Shown here piece after piece: positions 6,542 through 11,882 of a stretch of 12,610 nt of DNA (position 1 is the first letter of the stretch; each line of letters opens with the position of its first letter). Made by a program: the position numbers and the translations under genes. The notes under the pieces are model-generated. The model saw nothing but the letters and a program-made list of their open reading frames with translations. It made no database searches and was not told where the DNA came from. The DNA is from CAYFJO01 sp964343305 (GTDB lineage Bacteria > Planctomycetota > Planctomycetia > Pirellulales > Pirellulaceae), in contig CAYFJO010000319.1 in assembly GCA_964343305.1 (NCBI GenBank), positions 1 through 12,610 of the forward strand, in the 5' to 3' direction.

Positions 6542-7429
6542 CTACAGCAAACCGTAGCTGGTCAGCGTCTGCCGCAGGCTTTTTCTACCGGCTTCATCGA
6601 GCGGCGTCATGGGCAACCGCAACTCGCCGGTGTCGCGACCGAGCATCTCCATCGCCGCCTTGATCGGAATTGGATTCGTTGCCAGACCGAGCATGTCACG
6701 ACAAAGCGGGAAGAGTTTGTGGTGCCACTGTTGAGCCTTCGCCACGTCCCCGGATCGGAAAGCCTGGACGAGTTCAATCACATCTTTCGGAATTATGTTG
6801 CCCACCACGGAGATCACCCCTTCGCCACCAATCGACATCAGCGGCAGCGTCAAACTATCGTCGCCGCTGAGGATCGTGAGATTTGAAGTCGCCAGAATCT
6901 CCGACGCTTGATCGAGCGAACCGGTCGCTTCCTTGACCATCGTGATATTTTCTAATTCGCCCAGCCGCGCGATTGTTTCCGGTTCGATGTTCTTGCCCGT
7001 GCGTCCAGGGATGTTGTAAACACAAAGTGGAATGTCGACCAACTCCGCAATCTTCTTGTAGTGCTCGTAGAATCCTTGTTGCGTCGGCTTGTTGTAATAA
7101 GGAGCGACCAGTAGCGCGGCATCTGCTCCTTCTTTGGCCGCCCAACTGGTCAGCCGGATGGCTTCCGCCGTGCTGTTGGAACCCGTGCCCGCCATGACCT
7201 TGATCCGGCCGGCGACGGCTTGAACTACTTCCGAAATCACCTTTTCATGCTCGTCGTGTGAGAACGTCGGCGACTCGCCAGTCGTGCCCACCGGACACAG
7301 ACAGGTGGTTCCGGCATCAATTTGGAACTCCACATGGTCACGAAGTGTTTCGACGTCGACTTGGCCGTCCTTGAACGGCGTCACCGTCGCGACAGACAGT
7401 CCGGCAAATGCGGAACCTTTTCTCGTCAT
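6542..7429 (-). CDS. dapA: 4-hydroxy-tetrahydrodipicolinate synthase
   Basis: DapA condenses pyruvate with aspartate semialdehyde, the first committed step to diaminopimelate and lysine. The 295 residues match the usual length of this TIM-barrel enzyme. The substrate threonines are in PVGTTGESPTFS (T49, T50), Y112 is in APYYNKPTQQG, Y138 and R143 are in VYNIPGRTG, and the Schiff-base lysine is K166 in MVKEATGS. The late motif SGDDSLTLPLMSIGGEGVIS is also intact. All catalytic residues are present, so it should be active. This agrees with planctomycetes making peptidoglycan. Related N-acetylneuraminate lyases share the fold, but the GTTGE and YNIPGRTG motifs favour DapA. It leads an operon with the glycosyltransferase. 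No clear ribosome-binding site precedes the ATG. Confidence 0.95.
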   Translation of the reverse strand: MTRKGSAFAGLSVATVTPFKDGQVDVETLRDHVEFQIDAGTTCLCPVGTTGESPTFSHDEHEKVISEVVQAVAGRIKVMAGTGSNSTAEAIRLTSWAAKEGADAALLVAPYYNKPTQQGFYEHYKKIAELVDIPLCVYNIPGRTGKNIEPETIARLGELENITMVKEATGSLDQASEILATSNLTILSGDDSLTLPLMSIGGEGVISVVGNIIPKDVIELVQAFRSGDVAKAQQWHHKLFPLCRDMLGLATNPIPIKAAMEMLGRDTGELRLPMTPLDEAGRKSLRQTLTSYGLL

Positions 7430-7487
7430 GGCTGTACTTTTGGGTTAAAAGTCCGTGTGGTGGAAATTCCGTTGAGTTGCAGCCGCC

Positions 7488-7516
7488 ATGATAGGAGTTT
7501 GAGAATCACGGGACAA
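7488..7516 (-). promoter_or_regulatory. Sigma70-like promoter of dapA operon
   Basis: On the minus strand TTGTCC (7516-7511, four of six) and TATCAT (7493-7488, five of six) are 17 bases apart. Transcription would start near 7481, leaving a leader of about 50 bases, too short for a lysine riboswitch. Confidence 0.45.
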
Positions 7517-7589
7517 GCTGCCGGAATGCGAGAGAGGCGCGGACAATCAGCGTAGGCCCAACGCCTTCTTTGCCGAGCGTAAGTTATTT

Positions 7590-7730
7590 AACATGGAGGC
7601 AACCCATGTTTCGGCCTGTCAATCCTCGGAGAGGTAAAACCACCGACCGGAGAGCCGTATGCGGGAGAACTGCACGTACGGTTCAGAGGGAGGGGAGACT
7701 GGATACTCAACCTGTCTTTCCTGCCCCTAT
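7590..7730 (+). mobile_element. Group II intron 3' remnant (domains V-VI)
   Basis: Domain V is 7652-7684. GAGCCGTA pairs with TACGGTTC, keeping the catalytic AGC triad (7653-7655). The 2-base bulge C7675-G7676 is in its normal place. The upper stem TGCGG/CTGCA closes a GAGAA loop; at 33 bases it is one shorter than the standard 34. Domain VI is 7685-7730, with GGGAGGGGAGAC paired to GTCTTTCCT and CCC around one bulged base. The 3' end CCCCTAT is typical of bacterial introns. The bulged branch-point base, normally A, is G (7723). A hairpin upstream (7590-7596 with 7604-7610) may be a domain III/IV relic. No 5' end (GTGYG) and no reverse transcriptase reading frame are found, so this is a truncated, probably inactive copy. 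Positions left of 7652 are approximate. Confidence 0.75.
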
Positions 7731-7741
7731 TGGTGGTTCCG

Positions 7742-7876
7742 AGTTTTGGGACAAAGCCTAGTGCTTTGTCAAAGTAGGAGGGTGGGGTGCCAGTGCTTCG
7801 CAAGTACGAACACCATCAGGATTTGCACTGGCAGAGCCAGTGCACACGATCCCAAAACTGAAAGTTGACAAAGCAC
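7742..7876. repeat. Mosaic of inverted repeats next to the intron end
   Basis: AGTTTTGGGA (7742-7751) is matched inverted at 7850-7859. GTGCTTTGTCAA (7761-7772) is matched inverted at 7865-7876. These two pairs cross rather than nest. A local hairpin GACAAAGC/GCTTTGTC (7750-7757, 7763-7770) lies at the left. Inside is a 9-bp perfect stem TGCACTGGC-AGA-GCCAGTGCA (7824-7844), a second copy of GCCAGTGC at 7789-7796, and a smaller hairpin GTGCTT-CGC-AAGTAC (7793-7807). The layout resembles a REP/MITE-type palindromic element, perhaps two overlapping units. I cannot test whether it is repeated in the genome. Confidence 0.6.
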
Positions 7877-7936
7877 CAGGCCTTTTTGGCGCGAGCTGAG
7901 ATAGGGGCTGATTCTGCCGAACAGCTCTTGAAGAAA

Positions 7937-8827
7937 ATGAAACACAAACCGCTGATCGCTTTCTTGTTCCTGGTCGCGCTGATAAGTGGCGGCTTCATTG
8001 TTGGAATGAAGCTGATGGGAAAGAACGGCTACTATCTTGCCGGGCCATACATGCTTGGCCCAGCAATCGCTGCTATCGTTACGCGCCTGTTCTTCTACGA
8101 GGCCAAATTCAAAGATGCTCATCTTGGCTTTGGCAGGTTCGCCGACTATCTCCGATTCTGGGCGATGACGCTTGGAATCATCATCGTTTTTTACGTGATG
8201 TTGACGATTCTCGGTTCCATCTCATGGGATTTCAGTGGCGAGGTGTTTCTGTCCCAACTCAAAGACCAGATGGCTCAATCCGGTCAAGACATCAACGACC
8301 TGCCGGACGGAATGACGCCGAAAATGATGTTGCTCATCTTCTTTGTCGGCGGACTAACGGTTTTCAATATTCCCATGGTGATTGCAGGTTTTGGAGAGGA
8401 ATTCGGTTGGCGAGGGTTCATGTTTCCACAGCTCTATCGGATCAGACCGTGGGTTGCTTTTGTTGTGGGCGGTCTGATCTGGTTTGCCTGGCACGTCCCT
8501 TTACTCTTCATCATTCCGGACACTTCAGGGTTCACAGCGTGGCAACATGTGTGCAATGCGGTAATCTTGGCAATCGGATCGATAGGTGCGTTTGTCTTCT
8601 TCGCATACGTCTATGTGAAATCAGGAACGATCTGGGTGGCCTCTTTTGTTCATGCTGTGTTCAACAATGGCGGCCGCTCGTTCTCGTACTTCGCGAAGGT
8701 CGAAAATCAGCTACTGGCAAATCTTGGCTTGACTGTCACGATGTTGATGGTCGTGGCTTTTTTGTACTTCCGAAACGAATTGAAGTTGTTCGAAGACTAC
8801 TTCCGCGACGAGAATAGGAAGGCTTAG
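7937..8827 (+). CDS. CPBP-family intramembrane protease
   Basis: CPBP (Rce1/Abi-type) proteins are membrane metal-dependent glutamic proteases; bacterial members serve in peptide processing, self-immunity or unknown tasks. From the ATG at 7937 the protein has 296 residues with about seven or eight hydrophobic segments. All three family motifs are intact: EEFGWR (E154, E155, R159), FAWH (H186) and HAVFN (H239, N243). The reading frame is open upstream to a TTG at 7865, but that start lies inside the repeat mosaic and would put 24 polar residues before a normal membrane start (MKHKPLIAFLFLVAL), so the ATG is preferred. No good ribosome-binding site is seen. No bacteriocin or partner gene is adjacent, and the location beside an intron remnant suggests acquired DNA. 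Substrate unknown. Confidence 0.9.
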   Translation: MKHKPLIAFLFLVALISGGFIVGMKLMGKNGYYLAGPYMLGPAIAAIVTRLFFYEAKFKDAHLGFGRFADYLRFWAMTLGIIIVFYVMLTILGSISWDFSGEVFLSQLKDQMAQSGQDINDLPDGMTPKMMLLIFFVGGLTVFNIPMVIAGFGEEFGWRGFMFPQLYRIRPWVAFVVGGLIWFAWHVPLLFIIPDTSGFTAWQHVCNAVILAIGSIGAFVFFAYVYVKSGTIWVASFVHAVFNNGGRSFSYFAKVENQLLANLGLTVTMLMVVAFLYFRNELKLFEDYFRDENRKA

Positions 8828-9084
8828 CGGCGTGAATTCTCGATTTCTTTGATGAACACAGCATGCTCGGTCAACGTGAGCTTCAATTGCCGCCCAGCAC
8901 TTTGGCAGACTCGATCTTTCGCTTTGTCTTCCCGATCTCGGTGATGATGGCGAATGGTCCCCTCAGGAGCGCTGCAAAGAATCGCTGAACTATATATGTT
9001 CTTGGACAGGTGCTTGGCGCTAAACGAGCGATTGCGATGCAAGGGAAGATGTTTGCAGCAGGCAATCCTTAACGCGCTGGCAAC
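8828..9084. other. Gap with a possible decayed reading frame
   Basis: There is no intact gene between the CPBP protease and the RsbW-like gene. On the minus strand two overlapping frames (8883-9065 and 8824-9042) could join by restoring one base near 8887. The joined product would end ...ITEIGKTKRKIESAKVLGG followed by QLKLTLTEHAVFIKEIENS. This looks more like protein than chance, but I do not recognise it. It may equally be non-coding. Confidence 0.25.
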
Positions 9085-9501
9085 TTAGAGTTGCTTTTCC
9101 ATGACGACGCTGTTGCCACGGTCATTGAAGATGACAGACGACATGAAACTCCGCATCAACATCAACCCGCGGCCTGACGGCATTTCCAGGTGGTCATCGT
9201 CTGTGGGGTCCGGAACGTCCCCTGGATTGAAGCCATCGCCCTCGTCCGTGATCTCAATGCGTAGACTCTTCGGCGACGCGCTGTAAGCAACGTGGACCGT
9301 CTTGGATCGGTCGTTTTGGTTACCATGCTTGATTGCGTTGACGACGGCCTCTTCGACAGCCAGGTGAACGCCAAACACATCGTTCTCGTCCCAACTTTGT
9401 TCCGTGAGATGAACCAGCAACTCGTCAATCACTTCCTTGCCAGCAGTCGCTTCGCTGGGGATACGACGTTCTTGCGACCAATTCCCGCTTTGTTCTGTCA
9501 T
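9085..9501 (-). CDS. RsbW-like anti-sigma factor, serine kinase
   Basis: RsbW/SpoIIAB proteins hold a sigma factor inactive and use ATP to phosphorylate their STAS antagonist. This 138-residue protein has the GHKL ATPase boxes in order: the N box HLAVEEAVVNAIKHGN (46-61) with E50/E51 and N55, the G1 box DEGDGFNPGDVPD (86-98), and the G2 region PSGRGLMLMRSF (108-119). It ends VVMEKQL. No membrane segment is present, so it acts in the cytosol. The ATG at 9501 is chosen because the family begins a few residues before the conserved RIPSE stretch, with AGGG just upstream; an ATG at 9525 is possible. The STAS gene lies upstream on the same strand, 312 bases away. No sigma factor gene is adjacent. 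Confidence 0.88.
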   Translation of the reverse strand: MTEQSGNWSQERRIPSEATAGKEVIDELLVHLTEQSWDENDVFGVHLAVEEAVVNAIKHGNQNDRSKTVHVAYSASPKSLRIEITDEGDGFNPGDVPDPTDDDHLEMPSGRGLMLMRSFMSSVIFNDRGNSVVMEKQL

Positions 9502-9813
9502 GGAACCCTGCAATGTTATGGTCATGAAGTATTCCAAGAGGTAATGACTGGAAAAACTTCCAATCCAATTTATCTTTTTTTTAGTAGCGCCCAGCGGACA
9601 AGACAATATGAAAAGCGTGCTATGGAGGCCACCACGGCAACAACTTCGAAACATGTTCTAGAATAATCCACACCAACAGAATTCACACCCACCCTGATTA
9701 GGGTGATAATAATTCTTAGTGGGGGGAGTTCGGCAATGGGAGGGTGATTTTGGAATCGATCCCCAGCCCAAATCGAAAAGAACTAGCACAACTCAAGAGG
9801 AATGTAACGCGGT
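9502..9813. other. Intergenic region between the RsbW-like and STAS genes
   Basis: No gene is supported in these 312 bases. They hold a run of eight T (minus strand A) near 9571, a small hairpin TGGAA-AAAC-TTCCA at 9549-9562 just before the RsbW-like gene, and a larger symmetric element at 9678-9716 described separately. The two flanking genes may be transcribed separately. Confidence 0.5.
9678..9716. promoter_or_regulatory. Nested inverted repeat in the rsbV-rsbW gap
   Basis: CACCCT-GATT-AGGGTG (9690-9705) is a perfect 6-bp hairpin with a 4-base loop, framed by AGAATT (9678-9683) and AATTCT (9711-9716), also perfectly complementary. There is no U-tract on either strand, so an ordinary intrinsic terminator is unlikely. 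It may be an operator or an mRNA processing or folding element. Confidence 0.35.
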
Positions 9814-10167
9814 TCAAAAGGAACCAAGTGCGTCAGACTCGCTGTCTTTAATATCGAACAACTGAGTCAGTCGAGTGATGACAAACACCTCTCGAATCTC
9901 GGGCCGCAACTCACAGAATTTGATCTGACCACCGCTCGCTTTGACCTTTTTGTCCAGAATGATCAGCTTGTTCAATGCCGCACTGGATAGAAACTCGACG
10001 TTGTTGAAATTCAGCAGCAACTTCTTGCGCCCTTCGTTTTCAACTAGGCCAAAAAGCTCTTCTCCCAGCTCTTGGATGAGCGCGGCATCGAGGATCTTCT
10101 TATCCTGGAATTGGGCGATTGTGATCTCGCCAGACTCGTTAATTTCGACTCGACGGTGTGCGGCCAT
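9814..10167 (-). CDS. STAS-domain anti-sigma factor antagonist (RsbV-like)
   Basis: RsbV/SpoIIAA proteins bind the anti-sigma kinase and free the sigma factor when unphosphorylated. This 117-residue protein is a single STAS domain. It opens with a beta-strand region (VEINESGEITIAQFQDKKIL), has KKLLLNFNNVEFLSSAALNK (48-67), and ends with a helical part. The phosphorylated serine should be S61 or S62 in FLSSAALNK, where the family usually has a D-S-S/T-G-type site; the glycine is replaced by alanine here. GGAG lies about eight bases before the ATG, and a near-consensus promoter lies upstream. It is likely to be the partner of the RsbW-like protein downstream. STAS domains also serve in other signalling proteins, so the partner is inferred. 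Confidence 0.9.
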   Translation of the reverse strand: MAAHRRVEINESGEITIAQFQDKKILDAALIQELGEELFGLVENEGRKKLLLNFNNVEFLSSAALNKLIILDKKVKASGGQIKFCELRPEIREVFVITRLTQLFDIKDSESDALGSF

Positions 10168-10216
10168 CGATCAAGCTCCCAAACAGTTTTCTTTACTAGA
10201 CAAAAGAACAAGGGCC

Positions 10217-10244
10217 ATGATATGCGACTGAGTTTTCGTGTCAA
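10217..10244 (-). promoter_or_regulatory. Sigma70-like promoter of the STAS gene
   Basis: On the minus strand TTGACA (10244-10239, perfect) and TATCAT (10222-10217, five of six) are 16 bases apart, the best promoter match in the window. Transcription would start near 10210, about 43 bases before the ATG. The pair may thus be made constitutively and controlled by phosphorylation. Confidence 0.5.
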
Positions 10245-10274
10245 CTAGCGGACCATTCGACCGGGCGTTCGCTT

Positions 10275-10703
10275 TCATTGCGCCGTGTCCGTGGTCAGGG
10301 TCGCGCGTTGGACCAGTAGGTAGTTTCCGCTTTGAAACTCGGTGACCAAGCCCGTGATTTTCCATTGACGCTGCCGGGCAATTCCCGTCAATTCACGGGT
10401 AATGCGCTCCAACGCCAAGTTCTCGAGGACACGAATCGGATCCAGACCGTTGGCCGAATAGAACATGATTCGGCTGCCGGTGATTTCAAAACGTCCCAAG
10501 GCACCTTCTAATTTCGTGCCTTCGCGCAACCGCGATCTCTTCGAGTTACGACTTGACTCCTTGGTTGCGGCTTCCGATTGCTTTGACTCTTGCGACGAAG
10601 TTCGGCCAGGCGTTTGGCCGGTACCAGCAGCTTGGCCGTTGGCCACATCGACGATGCCGCAACTAATCGTGGCAAGGACGGCGATCAGGATTTTGCAATT
10701 CAT
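10275..10703 (-). CDS. Secreted protein of unknown function
   Basis: I do not recognise this 142-residue protein. It has a signal peptide (MNCKILIAVLATISCGIVDV, likely cut after ANG at residue 23), then a polar Ser/Lys/Glu/Arg-rich linker (26-59). A compact domain follows with EGTKLEGALGRFEITGSRIM (61-80), then RVLENLALERITRELTG and WKITGLVTEFQSGNYLLVQR (114-133). The alternation of strands with conserved-looking glycines suggests a small beta-barrel or OB-like fold, but this is inference. A GGAG site lies four bases before the ATG. It lies 107 bases upstream of the STAS gene on the same strand and is divergent from another secreted protein at 11000. Secretion is well supported; function is open. 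Confidence 0.75.
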   Translation of the reverse strand: MNCKILIAVLATISCGIVDVANGQAAGTGQTPGRTSSQESKQSEAATKESSRNSKRSRLREGTKLEGALGRFEITGSRIMFYSANGLDPIRVLENLALERITRELTGIARQRQWKITGLVTEFQSGNYLLVQRATLTTDTAQ

Positions 10704-10999
10704 AGTACTCCTCGCAATCGCGCTATGTGACTTCTAAAAGAATAGAACACAATGAGCACGTTGGAAGCTCGGTACGACGGTTGTTTCGTACAGCGTTGGT
10801 TTTTCGCAACGTCGTGTTGTGACTCTTCATCATGTTCCTTTTTTTCAACAAGCCGCTGGAACATCCATTCGGCCGGTTTTTTCCCGCCAAGGCAATGCTT
10901 CAACGCAAATTCCGCCGTTGCGCGAAGCGTCGGCATAGCGATTGCCAATACTTCGTCTCGCCCAAGGACCTTCGTCAACCGAACGGGAGATACGACCTC
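10704..10999. other. Divergent intergenic region
   Basis: This 296-base region separates two divergently transcribed secreted-protein genes and should hold both promoters. I see no convincing -35/-10 pair and no strong palindrome. Frames that are open across it (minus 10700-11026, and the upstream extension of the plus gene to 10832) have unlikely protein sequence. Confidence 0.5.
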
Positions 11000-11878
11000 A
11001 TGAATCGCAAGGCGACAATTGCTCACACGATCGGCATGATTCTGTTCAGCGCCATTCTAATGATTGGATCGAACATGTCGGCGTCAGCCCAGGACACTCT
11101 CTCTGTTGCTCTGAAGAGTGGTCGTACCTTTTCGGGTGAAGTCGATGCACGCACGGATGACAGTCGCTTGTGGCTGCGTTATGGGAGAGGCAGTACAACA
11201 ATTCTTCGTCCGATCAACTGGGATCGGATTGTTCAGGCTCGTCACAACGGCGCAGAGGTTCCAGCCGCGAACGTTCAACAAGTCGCCGAATCTATTCAAT
11301 CGGCCGAACCACCCAAGGTCTATTTTCAGAACGGCGGGCAATCAACCAGTGATGCTGGATCATCGATGGCCGCGCGTGCCAAGAACGAACTCGTATCGAC
11401 ACCGCGAGTCAAGTCTATCAGGGTTGACGCCCATCTGGGGAATTGGGACGGGGACGTCGAAACCGATGGTTTAGTGGTCCACATCTGTCCCAGCACTGCG
11501 GACGGCGCATTAGCAAAGGTCAACGGGACCGTTCATGCGAGTTTGACCGCTCCGCGATTCGAACAGCCGCGACACTCCGTACATAGCCGGGCCATCATTC
11601 CAGGAAACCTTGGACGCTGGACAAAGTCGATCTCGTCCAACGATTTCGATGCCGAAGGGATTCGTCTTGAACTGCCCTTTCAGTCGATTCACCCCGAGTT
11701 CGACACAAATGTCGGTCCCGGCGGATTGCTCCACGTCAAGGTCGTGATTCCCGGTCATGGCGTCTTTGAGCGATCGATTGACAGTGTGCGGATTCGGCCC
11801 TTCGCGCCGTTGCGAGACGCTCGGCAGCGGGCGGGACAAAGCCGCTCTCTGCCGATGGAGTCCAGTGGCCGCAACTAA
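11000..11878 (+). CDS. Secreted beta-rich protein, unknown function
   Basis: From the ATG at 11000 this 292-residue protein has a classic signal peptide (MNRKATIAHTIGMILFSAIL, cut after SASA at residue 30). The frame is open 56 codons further upstream, but that part is basic and not export-like, and GGGAGA lies nine bases before the chosen ATG. Two regions can be seen. Residues 33-83 (SVALKSGRTFSGEVDA, then LRPINWDRIVQARHNG) resemble a small beta-barrel of the kind that reads a property setting such as 'LKSGRTFSGEV'. Residues 138-267 are beta-strand rich (VKSIRVDAHLGNWDGDVETD, GIRLELPFQSI, GGLLHVKVVIPGHG) and may be an immunoglobulin-like sandwich. A linker rich in Ser, Ala and Gly joins them. 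It ends four bases from the convergent DUF1080 gene. Function is unknown. Confidence 0.8.
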   Translation: MNRKATIAHTIGMILFSAILMIGSNMSASAQDTLSVALKSGRTFSGEVDARTDDSRLWLRYGRGSTTILRPINWDRIVQARHNGAEVPAANVQQVAESIQSAEPPKVYFQNGGQSTSDAGSSMAARAKNELVSTPRVKSIRVDAHLGNWDGDVETDGLVVHICPSTADGALAKVNGTVHASLTAPRFEQPRHSVHSRAIIPGNLGRWTKSISSNDFDAEGIRLELPFQSIHPEFDTNVGPGGLLHVKVVIPGHGVFERSIDSVRIRPFAPLRDARQRAGQSRSLPMESSGRN

Positions 11879-11882
11879 CCGC

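Noticed and set aside
7430..7481. Lysine riboswitch before dapA
   Set aside because: The leader predicted from the promoter is about 50 bases, far too short for this riboswitch, and no matching fold is seen.
7865..7893. TTGACA as a -35 element for the CPBP gene
   Set aside because: The expected -10 position reads GGCGCG, and TTGACA is part of an inverted repeat arm.
7865..7936. Upstream TTG start for the CPBP protease
   Set aside because: The extension lies in repeat DNA, adds a polar stretch before the first membrane segment, and has no ribosome-binding site.
9811..9825. GGTTC/GAACC hairpin at the end of the STAS gene
   Set aside because: Short stem overlapping the stop codon, no U-tract on the coding strand, so not a supported terminator.
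10832..10999. N-terminal extension of the secreted protein at 11000
   Set aside because: A clean signal peptide begins at 11000; the 56 extra residues are basic and would block export.
10700..11026. Open frame of 108 codons on the minus strand
   Set aside because: It overlaps the starts of both flanking secreted-protein genes, covers the needed promoter region, and has no natural protein pattern.
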